64,000 nt of DNA, taken from the NCBI GenBank assembly GCA_963813345.1, contig CAWEYR010000028.1, forward strand, positions 310,001 to 374,000, written 5' to 3'. The notes beneath the pieces were generated by a model, which saw only the letters and a list, made by a program, of their open reading frames with translations, was not told the origin of the DNA and did no database searches. This DNA comes from CAWDDA01 sp963813345. GTDB taxonomy: Bacteria; Acidobacteriota; Blastocatellia; RBC074. The position numbers were made by a program, and so were the translations under genes. The first letter of the stretch is position 1. Each line of letters opens with the position of its first letter. This document shows positions 10,290-21,034 of this stretch, one piece after another.

Positions 10290-10390
10290 TTCATTTGAGA
10301 TTTGAGATTTGAGATTTGTCATTTCAATCAGTAGACTGGTCCGCAGTTGAAATGACAAATGACAATTGTCAAATCTCAAATCTCAAATTT
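10290..10390. repeat. Hairpin built from TTTGAGA-type tandem heptamers
   Basis: On the left, TTTGAGA-like units occur three times (TTTGAGATTTGAGATTTGAG). The right arm carries the reverse complement (AAATCTCAAATCTCAAAT), preceded by matching AAATGAC/GTCATTT arms. A transcript would form a long imperfect hairpin between ftsI and murE. It is AT-rich compared with the flanking genes. Its sequence differs from family A but the design is the same: an intergenic palindrome made of short tandem units. Confidence 0.8.
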
Positions 10391-10412
10391 GTGTTGCCTT
10401 CTGGTTGAATCA

Positions 10413-12609
10413 TCATTTGAACTCAACCACACATAGATCCCCCGGTTGAATCGCCCTGCCTGCAAGCGGCTTCTGATTCACGGCGGTTCCGGTGCCAACC
10501 ATTCTCACTCTCAGATCGATGCGCCGGCAGGCTTGAGCAACCTCTCTTAGCGTCCGGCCAGTGAAATCCGGCATCGTTCCCGACACATCTTCAGGCCGCG
10601 TTGTCGCGGGACCGGATGCCGGTACGGCTATCGGATTTAGAAACGAGGTTGCAGCCTGTGATCCGTCGGAGTTGGAAGCCACTGCTTCGCCAGCGCCGGC
10701 TTGATACTCCTTGTCCGCCTGGCCGCGCAGCCTGGCAGCAAGCAATCCTAACGATGCCTTGAATTCAGGCGAATCGGGCGATATACCGTAGTCGAGCAGT
10801 GCGGCCTCTGCTATCGACTTGAAAACCGGAGCCGAAACCTGCCCGCCCTGATGCAACCCAATCGGCTCATCGAGCATTACGATAATTGCAAAGCGCGGCT
10901 CTGACGCTGGAACAAAGCCGGCAAAAGTTGGGCATGAATTTTGTATGCGAGTACCGGCGAGTCACCGGGTCAACCTTCTGCGGCGTTCCCGTCTTGCCGG
11001 CGGCCGTGTAGCCCGTAAGCTTGACGGCGTGGCGCGCTGTCCCGGCAAGAATCACCTGCTCGAGCATGCCTTTGACATCACGCGCAGTCCTGGCGCTTAT
11101 GGCCTGACGCTTCTCGGGCTCTGCCTCAAAAATAGTCTGCTCGCCCGCGCCGACTATCTTCTTTACAACGTGAGGCTGTACCCAGACACCACCGTTGCCG
11201 ATCGTCGCCATCGCAGCAGCCATCTGAAGCACAGTCACTCCAATTTCCTGACCGATTGCGATCGACGCGATCGAGGTCTTGTGCCAGCGGTCCGGAGGAT
11301 GAACGACGCCTCGAATCTCGCCAGGCAGGTCAATTCCGGTAAGCCGGCCGAATCCGAATCGTGAGATGAAGTCGACGTACCATTTTTCGCTGCGCTTTCG
11401 GCTGACCTCGAGCGCGAGCTTGATCGAGACGACGTTGGATGACTTGGCAAGCGCTTGCGAAGCCGTCAGAGTCCCGGAAACGTGATCGCCGATCGAGCGA
11501 CCAAAGAGCTGGATTCTCCCGCCATCAGCGCTCACCTTCTTCTGCGGAGTGATCAACCCTTCTTCGAGCGCGGCTGAAAAAGTAACGATCTTGAAGACCG
11601 AACCGGGCTCGTAATAGTCCGCTATCGCACGATTGCGTCTCGCATCAAGGTCCCGTTCCGTCTTCTTTGCATCAGCTTCTTTAAGACGCACATTCGGATC
11701 AAAGGTCGGGTAGTTCGCCAGCGCCAGAACTTCGCCGGTTGCAACTTCGAGCACAAGAGCACTCGCGGCTTTCGATTTGGTTTCATGAGCTGCGAGCTTT
11801 AACGCTTCATCTACGAAGGCCTGCAGCTGCAGATCGATCGTCGTGATGACGGTCGCACCCTTGCGAGGAGCCTCGTCTCGACGCTCAAATGCGCGGCCCA
11901 GTGCATCGCTTTCAAGACGAACGGTGCCCCCGGATCCCTGAAGCTCCTTGTTGTGTTCGAGCTCGATTCCGGAGACTCCATCTTCGTCGTTGTTGACAAA
12001 TCCCATGACGTGCGAAGCAAGATGCTTGTTGGGATATACGCGAATGGGCTCCTCTTCGAGTCCAATCCCAATCAGTCCGTGCTCGACGATCGCCGCGCGC
12101 AAGAGCGCGGTCTGCTCCGGATCGAGACGACGGCGAAGTCGCACATAGTTCGTATCATCGCGCGCGAGTTGGTGGCGGATCTCAGAAGAATCCTTCTCAT
12201 GCGTGATCCTCGCGAGCACAGCGGCGATCAAGTCAATCTCTTCCTCGAATGTCCGCAACTGCCCTTTTTCGCGGCTTGCCCTGGTTTCCCGAGGCTCTTT
12301 GACCGGAGAAACTGGTTTTGTCCCGGATGACTTTCGCTGAGCGCGGATCATCTTCGGATCCGCGAAAACGGTGGTCGAAACGACGCTGTCGGCAAGGATG
12401 TTACCCTTGCGGTCCACGATATCGCCGCGCGGGGGCGTCAGTTTGAGCTCGCGCCGGCGTTGCCCCTCCGATCGGCGCGCGAGCTCTTCATGACGCGTGA
12501 CCTGAAGGTGAACGAGGCGCCAGACGATCCCTCCGCTCCAGGCAAGAAAAATCATCGCGACGACGATGTGCCGCCTCGATATATCTCCCTTTTCGCGTTT
12601 ACCCGCCAT
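10413..12609 (-). CDS. ftsI: Penicillin-binding protein FtsI with C-terminal PASTA domain (one frameshift)
   Basis: Class B PBP, the septal transpeptidase that works with FtsW. The N-terminus has a membrane anchor (IVVAMIFLAWSGGIVWRL) and the RGDIVDRKG signature. The transpeptidase domain shows the SxxK motif (GSVFKIVTF), SSN (SSNVVSIKLAL) and KTGT (AAGKTGTPQ). One shift near 10935 separates the last part; in the restored frame the protein continues into VMLDEPIGLHQGG and a PASTA-like domain (MPDFTGRTLREVAQACR) in the last 65 residues. Total length is about 730 residues, long but normal for PASTA-bearing class B PBPs. It lies between the ftsL-like gene and murE. Confidence 0.93.
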
Positions 12610-12614
12610 AACTC

Positions 12615-13133
12615 CTATTGCGCTGATGGACTGCTCGAAGCCGTTACATCAGCGGAAACCTTTTCCTTCTTCTCAGTGCTTTTGACGCTCGCGTTCTTTT
12701 CTCGTTCCAAAGCGCGGAGCTGCGCCTCTCGTTGCTGTCGCTCCTCGGCTCGCATCTGGCTTTCGAGAGTCTTGACAGCTGATGGATCGTCGAGCTTCAT
12801 CGGCCCGAGGCCCGCCTTTGCAGTCAGCTGAGACTCGATTCGTCGCGGACTGAGTGCTCCGACCTGTTCCATCTGCAGGTACTTGTTTTCCGTTTTTATC
12901 TGATCGAGGGTGGCGCGCAGTTGAACCTCTTCGCGCGCTGTCTGCTGTGCAATCAACTGCCATCTGAGGCTCGCAAGGAAGCCGCCTGCGATGATGGCGC
13001 CCACCATGATGAATGCCCAGAATGCCGGTGACTGACGGCTCGACAGCCAGCTGCCACGCTCAGGTCGCGGCGATTCGAGCGTTCTGCGCGTTACAAGCCC
13101 GTTACGAACTTTGCGGCGGTAGGTGGCTTTCAT
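12615..13133 (-). CDS. FtsL-like bitopic division protein
   Basis: A 172-residue protein with a basic cytoplasmic N-terminus, one membrane helix at about 37-56, then a predicted coiled coil (QLIAQQTAREEVQLRATLDQ) and a charged Lys/Glu-rich C-terminus. This is the architecture of FtsL, which pairs with FtsB and FtsQ in the divisome. The position between rsmH and ftsI is the standard ftsL site. Sequence conservation in this family is low, so the call depends on context. The stop lies six bases before the ftsI start. Confidence 0.72.
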   Translation of the reverse strand: MKATYRRKVRNGLVTRRTLESPRPERGSWLSSRQSPAFWAFIMVGAIIAGGFLASLRWQLIAQQTAREEVQLRATLDQIKTENKYLQMEQVGALSPRRIESQLTAKAGLGPMKLDDPSAVKTLESQMRAEERQQREAQLRALEREKNASVKSTEKKEKVSADVTASSSPSAQ

Positions 13134-13166
13134 CTTCTACTCCAACGATCCCTATAAGTGCACGAG

Positions 13167-14139
13167 TCACGCTGTCAAATCTGCAGCCAAATCTGTTGCC
13201 AAATCTTCTTGAAGCTTGCGGCATGCCCGTAGCTTTGCACTGCGCGCTCTCGGGTTTGCTGCGACCTCTTCGTCTGAAGGCTGAATCGCCTTTCGCGTCA
13301 GCACTTCCACTCGCTTTTGCGCACCGCACGAGCAGGCCGGTTGTCCTGGTGGACAGACGCAGCGTCCGGATTGGACTCTGAACGCTCGCTTGATGATTCG
13401 ATCCTCGAGCGAATGAAAAGTAATAACTACCAACCGTCCTTCTGTCGCGAGCATATCGATCGACCTTGCGACGAACCCCTCCAGATCATCAAGTTCCCGG
13501 TTGACGGCGATCCGCAGCGCCTGAAACGTCCTCGTCGCGGGATGAACCCTCCAGTGACCCTTCTGGTGAACCGCCCGCACGACGAGTATCTGCCAATTGA
13601 CCCGCGGTAGTAATCGGATTCCGCACCCGTTCGTGAACGATCTGTCTGGCTATTCGCCGCGACGCTCTCTCTTCCCCAAATTCAAAGATCAGATTGGCGA
13701 GTTCGCGCTCCGAAAGATTCTTTATGAGGTCGGCCGCGGTCACTTTATCGGTGCGATTCATGCGCATATCCAGTGGCTGGTCAGGAAAACGAAAACTGAA
13801 GCCCCGCTCCGGTGTGTCGAACTGAAGCGACGAGACCCCGAGGTCTGCGACAATGCCATTTACCTTTGCGATACCAGCGCCCGTAAGCACTTCAACGATC
13901 CTCCGGTAATCACTGTGAACTGCCGAAAACCGCGCTCCAAATCGTGCAAGCCTTGCCTTTGCCTGCTCAAGAGCCTCCGGATCGCGATCAATACCGATGA
14001 CCTTTGCTGACTGAGAGGCCTCGAGGATTCGCTCTGAATGACCTCCAAGTCCAAGTGTTGCATCGACGAACTGACCGCCGCTTCCGGCATTGAGCAGTTC
14101 GACCACCTCGTCCGGCAGCACCGGCTGATGAATGGTCAT
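13167..14139 (-). CDS. rsmH: 16S rRNA (cytosine1402-N4)-methyltransferase RsmH (one frameshift)
   Basis: RsmH (MraW) methylates C1402 of 16S rRNA and is usually the first or second gene of dcw. The start at 14139 gives MTIHQPVLPDEVVELL. An in-frame start five codons upstream is possible. SAM-binding sequence DATLGLGGHSERIL and IGIDRDPEAL follow. A shift near 13560-13590 breaks the frame; the continuation reads ALRIAVNRELDDLE, then ITFHSLEDRIIKRAF and the Cys-rich CVCPPGQPACSCG. Total length is about 324 residues, as expected. It is the first gene of the operon here; no mraZ precedes it. Confidence 0.93.
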
Positions 14140-14274
14140 TCCGACAGCTCTCAAAGATCGATCGACTTGCGTCTGAAAATCCGGTAATATGCGTTTTTAT
14201 GCACCGTTTTTTAGTTAACTCTAAGCAAGTTGCCGGTTATGGATAGTCTTGATAAAAAAGCACTTAAGAAGTCT

Positions 14275-14303
14275 ATTAAACTCTATAGTAGCGCTTCAAG
14301 CAA
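14275..14303 (-). promoter_or_regulatory. Candidate sigma-70 promoter of the dcw operon
   Basis: On the minus strand TTGCTT (14298-14303) and TTTAAT (14275-14280) are separated by exactly 17 bases. The region is markedly AT-rich compared with its surroundings and lies about 135 bases upstream of rsmH. The -35 is weak and the -10 is one base from consensus. No other gene lies between it and rsmH. Confidence 0.5.
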
Positions 14304-14461
14304 TCACTGCAACCCACTAGAAATCGACACTTTATAGCCCGCGATCTGGTTCGGCGCCATCCTACTCCCAGTTCTCTTTGCGTGTCAAGAAGATTGTTTT
14401 TGAACTGAAACCAGACCGCCGGAGAGCGCCGCTTTCTTGCAACCTATTGATAAAGCTTGAG

Positions 14462-14596
14462 TTACTGCGAGCGTCGACGGGTGACATAGTCCGCGGCCCG
14501 AAGTTCAACGTCTGTCTGGGATTGTTCGTTTAGTGTGTCAGGCGACTGGAGCTTGATGGTATAGTGTCCTGCCTGATCTTCATATGAGAGAACCAT
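14462..14596 (-). CDS. Possible 44-residue hypothetical protein
   Basis: A short frame starts with ATG at 14596 and has AGGAA about 11 bases upstream. The product (beginning MVLSYEDQAGHYTIKLQ) is hydrophilic and has a natural-looking composition. It would be divergent from, and nearly abut, the ZIP transporter gene. No family is recognised and nothing else supports it, so it may be spurious. Confidence 0.25.
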   Translation of the reverse strand: MVLSYEDQAGHYTIKLQSPDTLNEQSQTDVELRAADYVTRRRSQ

Positions 14597-15424
14597 TTGC
14601 GTAACAATTCCTACATTTACATGGTCTTTTTTGGCCTGCTGGCGGCGGCAGGAAATATCCTTGGCGGGTTCCTGATCGCTCGCGCCCCGGCCACGAGTCA
14701 TAAAGGGATGATACGCCTCGTGGCGATTGGTGCAGGGTTCATGCTGAGCGCCGTAGTTCTCGAGGCGCTGCCGAGAATCCTTGAAGGGAATGAAGAAAAC
14801 TGGTCGTCGTCTCTTTTATGGATGCTCGCCGGGTATCTTCTGATTCAGATCGCCGAACACGCCATCGCCCCTCACTTTCATTTTGGTGAGGAAGTACATG
14901 TCGATGAAGTGCTTCGAAAGGGAGTAGCAACGACAGCAATCATTGCCCTCACAATCCACGCCATCTTCGACGGCGTCGCGATTGCTTCCGGAATACTCTC
15001 CAGTCTCCGGTTGGGGGTATTTCTTTCCCTCGCTGTATTGATTCACAAGATTCCCGAAGGATTCACTGTGGCATCTATCGTCATGAGCTCGGGAAAAGGA
15101 ATCAACGCGGCCCGCCGTGCCACCATAGTTATCGCTCTGGCTACGTTTGCTGGAATACTGCTGGTAGCTTTGTTTCGGCCGTTACTCGAATATACGCTGC
15201 CACTCTCGGCAGGAGTTACTCTGTATGTTGCTGCATCGGACCTTATACCTGAGGTCAATCGCGAAGGAGGCCCCCAGGCCTCACTTCTGGTACTCGTTGG
15301 TGTAGGCGCTCTATTATTTAGTTCACCTGATTCTTCACGCAGCAATGTAGTTGCCATCCCTCCGATTTTCGCTATAATACGCGCCACCTTTTCTTTCGCA
15401 TTTTTCCGAAATCCGTTTCCTTGA
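14597..15424 (+). CDS. ZIP-family divalent metal transporter
   Basis: A membrane protein with about eight hydrophobic segments that imports divalent metals such as Zn2+. The paired signature helices are visible: HAIFDGVAIASG at about residue 120 and HKIPEGFTVAS at about 150, whose His, Asp/Asn and Glu residues line the metal site. ASDLIPEVNREGG follows near the C-terminus. A His-rich stretch (HAIAPHFHFGEE) before the signature helices could be a metal-sensing loop. Translation may start at TTG 14597 or, perhaps better, at ATG 14621 (MVFFGLLAAAGN). The last 30 residues do not look membrane-like and may reflect a shift near 15310. It stands alone, and its substrate cannot be decided from sequence. 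Confidence 0.85.
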   Translation: MRNNSYIYMVFFGLLAAAGNILGGFLIARAPATSHKGMIRLVAIGAGFMLSAVVLEALPRILEGNEENWSSSLLWMLAGYLLIQIAEHAIAPHFHFGEEVHVDEVLRKGVATTAIIALTIHAIFDGVAIASGILSSLRLGVFLSLAVLIHKIPEGFTVASIVMSSGKGINAARRATIVIALATFAGILLVALFRPLLEYTLPLSAGVTLYVAASDLIPEVNREGGPQASLLVLVGVGALLFSSPDSSRSNVVAIPPIFAIIRATFSFAFFRNPFP

Positions 15425-15806
15425 AACCGTCGCCTTCGGCACCGTTGACAAGCTAAAGCTTGAACTCAAACTCGTGGGCTTGCCGGTCAACGACGTGCGT
15501 CTTGAGTCTGGCTATTCGAGCAGTGATCGTCAGACGCCGGAGGCGTCAAAGATCGTAGCCAGGGGTTGAGTCTTCGAAACCCCTGGTTGCATTGTGAGAG
15601 AGAGTTGCATCCCGGAGGGATGCCAGAAACGATCTGGTGAAACCTGTCGTCTTTTCTCGCATCCCTCCGGGATGCAATTCGTCAATGGAATCGATCCAGG
15701 GGTTTCGAAGACTCAACCCCTGGCTACGTTCTTCCACCGCTCCGCGGTGACGGTGATCACAACACACCTCGCGAGTCAGGCTTTCTTCAAACTGGAGGGT
15801 GCGACT
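15425..15806. other. Repeat-filled intergenic region
   Basis: Holds a family B half-repeat (CAAGCTAAAGCTTGAACTC near 15450) and the intact family C repeat described separately. No supported gene: open frames crossing it are encoded by the palindromes. Confidence 0.7.
15533..15745. repeat. Family C composite palindromic repeat (intact copy)
   Basis: Nested palindromes: GACGCCGGAGGCGTC, then CCAGGGGTTGAGTCTTCG with its inverse AACCCCTGG, then CATCCCGGAGGGATGC facing GCATCCCTCCGGGATGC about 40 bases later, and finally the inverted copy of the CCAGGGG segment. The right-hand inner arm at about 15657-15680 is the unoccupied version of the site into which an IS110 element has inserted at 28.2 kb. 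This copy shows what the target looked like before insertion. Confidence 0.9.
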
Positions 15807-16256
15807 ATGGCTCATGGCGATTATCCCTTCGAAGCTCCTCAGCGTCCGAATCGAGCCTTAAGGCTGATCTTCTCCTACAAAGGTTCAAAACCGACGCTTG
15901 AGTCCCGGCAAGAGATCGAGATGACTGTTCCACCGTCTGATCGGACTTACGAGTACGAGCAGCAGTCTGGTTTCTGGGTTGAGCTGCGTGATCTCGATGA
16001 CCGCGTCATCTATCGTCGCGTTATGCGCAACCCGATGGAGACTGAGCGCGAGGCGCCGTCAGGTGATCCTAAGAGGCCTTTTACTCGAGTTAGTCCACAG
16101 AATCCTCAAGGAACCTTTGCTGTCCTTGTTCCTTACGTCGATTCGGCCGAAGCGCTTGTCCTCTGTGCAAGCCCTGCAGGAAATCCCAATCAAGCTGCGC
16201 GAGAGGTCAGTCGTATCTCAATCAGGGTCGATTTGAGTTCCCGGATCGCCAGCTAG
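15807..16256 (+). CDS. Hypothetical protein upstream of the M64 protease
   Basis: A 149-residue soluble protein with no recognised domain. It starts with MAHGDYPFEAPQRPNR, placed by ATG 15807 with a GGAGGG ribosome site about seven bases upstream. Longer frames begin inside the repeat and are not credible. The sequence is rich in Arg and beta-type stretches (LRLIFSYKG, FAVLVPYVDSAEALVLC) with no signal peptide or membrane helix. About 55 bases separate it from the metalloprotease gene, so the two, and probably the radical SAM gene after them, form one operon. Confidence 0.75.
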   Translation: MAHGDYPFEAPQRPNRALRLIFSYKGSKPTLESRQEIEMTVPPSDRTYEYEQQSGFWVELRDLDDRVIYRRVMRNPMETEREAPSGDPKRPFTRVSPQNPQGTFAVLVPYVDSAEALVLCASPAGNPNQAAREVSRISIRVDLSSRIAS

Positions 16257-16313
16257 GTCCAAGCCGAAATCGAAATCGTCCAAAACGACGAGAAGTCGCA
16301 AGGAGAAGAAATA

Positions 16314-17504
16314 ATGGGCACTTCGGATGGCACCGTTCACGGAAAAACGAAGATTGCCGGTTCCGGGCTGGCGGGTGATCGTTATAACGTAGTCCTGTCT
16401 GAGCGATGGCTATCGCTCGACGGAACTTGGGCAGTATGCAACCGACGCTCAAAACTTCGCCGATCTTCTCCTCGCAACCCCGCCCTTCAATGAGCCCGCG
16501 TATCTGAGCTACTCGTATTCAGATGCAATCAACATCTGGCGCGTAGACGTCAGTTCGACCAATAGCGGTGCGGATGATCCGATGGGATGCACCAGGCGGG
16601 ACGGGAGCAACCGCGGCAACATATTTTGACTCGTCGTTCTGCAACGACGGCATCCGGCGCCTGTTGCTCTGTAACACCGCCACGGCTATCAGCGTAGCAG
16701 GAGCTCAGGTTCCCCAGTGGCACGTGATCATGGTTCTGGTCAATTCACCGATATATGGCGGCGGTGGAGGTGATGTCGCAACGTTCTCGATGGCGCCGGG
16801 TGCCAGCCTGATCGGGATTCACGAGATGGGGCACACTGCATTCAGGCTGGCTGATGAGTACGAGTACTGGGCCGGCTGCGGAGTTGACCTGGATCGCAAC
16901 AACCATCCGGCCGTTGAACCGGACTATCCGAATGTCACCATCGACAGCAATCGCGCGACGATCAAATGGGGCGATCTGATCAATCCGGCGACTCCCATGC
17001 CGACGACCAATAATGCGAATTGCGCCGTCTGCGATCCGCAACCGAATCCCGTAGCCGCAACCACAGTCGGAGCTTTCGAGGGAGCGCATTACTATCACTG
17101 CGATTGTTTTCGTCCGCAATACAACTGCATGATGCGTGATCTCGATTTCGACTTCTGTGCCGTTTGCGCGCGCGAGATTCGCAGAACATTGTCGCCGTTT
17201 CTTCCAAGACTTCGGGTTCCAGATCTTTTTGATCTATTTGAGTATCTGCGGGACAAGATAAAAGGAGACTGGGTTTCAGACCCCGGTCCTGAGGATTCTT
17301 GCCAGATTGATCAATGTACTGCGACGTGTGCGTTCGCAGGATATTCTCCCCGAGTTCGATGAGCTGTCGAGTCTGATTGCAAGGATCGATCAGATGGACT
17401 CTTCTCAGCTGCGCGGAACTCTATTGCGAGTGAAGTCGAGCATTGCCCGCCTCGAAACCGCAGCCAAGCTGATCGAGAGTCAGATTGCAGGTAAGAGGCG
17501 CTAA
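16314..17504 (+). CDS. M64-type (IgA peptidase-like) zinc metalloprotease (frameshifted)
   Basis: The diagnostic sequence is IGIHEMGHTAFRLADEYEYW: HExxH supplies two zinc ligands and the catalytic Glu, and the following LADEYEYW is typical of the M64 peptidase family. N-terminal reading MGTSDGTVHGKTKIAG passes into LSDGYRSTELGQYATDAQ after a shift near 16400. A second shift near 16585 leads into the catalytic half, and a third near 17310 leads into the C-terminal helical segment (LARIDQ, LRVKSSIARLETAAKL). Several Cys residues (CAVCDPQPN, HCDCFRPQYNCMM, FCAVCAREIRR) may form disulfides or bind metal. No clear signal peptide is seen. The next gene starts at the stop codon. The family name is well supported; the substrate is unknown. 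Confidence 0.8.
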
Positions 17505-19100
17505 TGGTCTCGTTACAGCCTCAAACAAGAGCCGCTCCGGTTGAGCCAGTGAGGGTTGTCCTGGTCGGGTTTGAAGATCAGGACAACCTCGGCTTGCGCT
17601 ATCTATCAAGCAGACTGAAACAGCAGGGGTATGCAACTCGGATCGTCACGATCACTGGCGGGCCGGAGCCTGTGTTACAAGCGGTTCGAGACCTTGATCC
17701 TCACGTCGTTGGCTTCTCGCTCATCTTTCAATTTCTCGTGCCTCAATTCGCGGTGCTTCTCGCACGTCTGAGAGAGGCAGGCGTAACCACGCATTTCACT
17801 ATGGGCGGTCATTATGCTTCGTTCGAGCCTGAGACGCTTCTGGCTGCAATTCCTGAGCTTGACACTGTCGTCCGGTACGAAGGAGAAGACACTCTTGTTG
17901 AGCTGGCGGAGCGAATCGCATCAGGAGTCGAGTGGAAGGATGTGCGTGGGATCGCATTTCGTGGCGAAGGAGGACATGGTCGCCACAGCCGGCAGAATTG
18001 GAAGAGCAAATCTCGATGAGCTTCCATGGCCAGACCGTGATGACCTCGATTATGCGCAGCCACGAGCTCGCGACAGCTTCGATGATTGGAGCACGTGGAT
18101 GCCCGTGGAGATGTTCCTTCTGTTCGATCATAACGTTCTACGAAGGTAACGGCACGAAGGGACGCCGCCGCCGTGATCCGGTTTGTATTGTTGATGAGCT
18201 GGAATATCTGCATCGCGAACGCGGAGTGAAGATCATTCTCTGGCAGGACGATGATTTCCTTGCGGGAGGGAAGGCCGCGATAAGATGGGCACACTCGATC
18301 GCGGATGAGTGTATAAGGCGCGGGTCTCGACAAGGGCTGTACGCTGGAAGATTTCCTGCAGATCGGACGAGGTCAGCCGCGAGAGCCTTGAACCTCTGGT
18401 TGCTGCCGGTTTGACGCATGTTTATATGGGAGTCGAATCGGGTGACGAGGAAGACCTGAAGCATCTCAACAAGCATCTTGCTCCGTCCGTTCATCTTCGC
18501 GCGGGAGAGATTCTGCGGGAGCTCGATCTTTCATTCGATTTCGGCTTCATGCTTCTCGAACCGTGGTCGACGATGACGTCGGTCAGGAACAATCTGAAGT
18601 TTCTCCGCGAGTTTGCTGGTGATGGTGCAACACCCATTTCGTTCTGCAGGACGCTGCCATATGCCGGGACTCCACTTGAAACCAGGCTCAAGGCCGAAGG
18701 GCGTCTGATTGCTCGCGATTTTAGTGCCGACTATCGATTTCTCGATCCGCGACTGGATGTCTTCTATGATTGGACGCTGGACGCGTTCAGCGAGCGCAAT
18801 CATTCGTCGGCCGGCACGGCGAATGTCCTCAGACTGATGATCTTCGAGTCACATCTCAGGCTTCCGGGCGCTTCGAACGGAGGAAGTCGAGGGATTCATA
18901 GTGAGCGAATAAGACATCTATGTTCGCTTTCGAATCAGTTGCTGCTCGAGACGGCTGAAATGGCACTCGACGCTATTGAGTCAAATCCGGATGATTCTTC
19001 GACGCTTGGCCTTCTGAGCGACTATCACGCGGTTGAAGATGAACGATTGCAAAGAGATCTGGCTTCCTTAGCAGGCTTTGCCGCCCAGCATTCCGCCTGA
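17504..19100 (+). CDS. B12-binding-domain radical SAM protein (frameshifted)
   Basis: About 530 residues in the restored frame. The N-terminal 150 residues form a Rossmann-like cobalamin-binding domain (VRVVLVGFEDQDNLGLRYLS, TMGGHYASF), without the base-off DxHxxG motif. The radical SAM core follows with the [4Fe-4S] motif CPWRCSFC (CxxxCxxC) around 18100 and a downstream GVESGDEEDLKHLNK strand. Shifts lie near 17975, 18090 and 18330. Such enzymes often methylate or rearrange unactivated carbons, but the substrate is not predictable. The start overlaps the M64 protease stop, so coupled translation is likely. The stop (after AAQHSA) is supplied by a family A half-repeat. Confidence 0.85.
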
Positions 19101-19113
19101 AGGCGGTACTACA
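19091..19113. repeat. Family A half-repeat
   Basis: ATTCCGCCTGAAGGCGGTAC is one arm only. Its TGA terminates the radical SAM gene. Confidence 0.85.
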
Positions 19114-19218
19114 GCCTGGCACTTCGTGCCTGATTGACACTCCGCTTGCTGCTTACTATCATCAAAGGTCGATCGCTTATGTCGTCAATCGGCAAAGGGC
19201 GAAGTCTCTCAAACTGCG

Positions 19219-20874
<1,656 letters not shown>

Positions 20875-20902
20875 GAGAGGGATCAGTGGTCAGTAGTCAC
20901 AC

Positions 20903-20990
20903 TGAACACACGGAAAAAGAACACGGAAGGACACTAAAAACATAGATCGATTTTTTCTGTATTCTTCCGTGTTCTTTTTCCGTGTGTTCC
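20903..20990. repeat. Intergenic hairpin (ACACGGAA type)
   Basis: Inverted repeat whose left arm GAACACACGGAAAAAGAAC and right arm GTTCTTTTTCCGTGTGTTC are complementary over about 30 bases, allowing small loops. It lies between the mutase gene and the first M16 peptidase gene and could end or stabilise the mutase message. Confidence 0.85.
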
Positions 20991-21034
20991 GCGTGAGATC
21001 TTCCTGATCCCTGACGAGTTGAAAGGAAGTCGAT

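Larger units (their letters stand above)
14140..14596. other. Divergent intergenic region upstream of rsmH
   Basis: About 450 bases without a recognised gene, apart from one doubtful short minus-strand frame at 14462-14596. The part at 14200-14330 is AT-rich and holds the candidate dcw promoter. I looked for mraZ, usual at this site, and found no frame resembling it. Confidence 0.6.

Noticed and set aside
14160..14460. mraZ at the head of the dcw cluster
   Set aside because: No frame of suitable length or sequence on the minus strand; the segment is AT-rich and promoter-like.
15533..15745. CRISPR array
   Set aside because: The repeats are nested inverted arms, not regularly spaced direct repeats with unique spacers; no cas genes are nearby.
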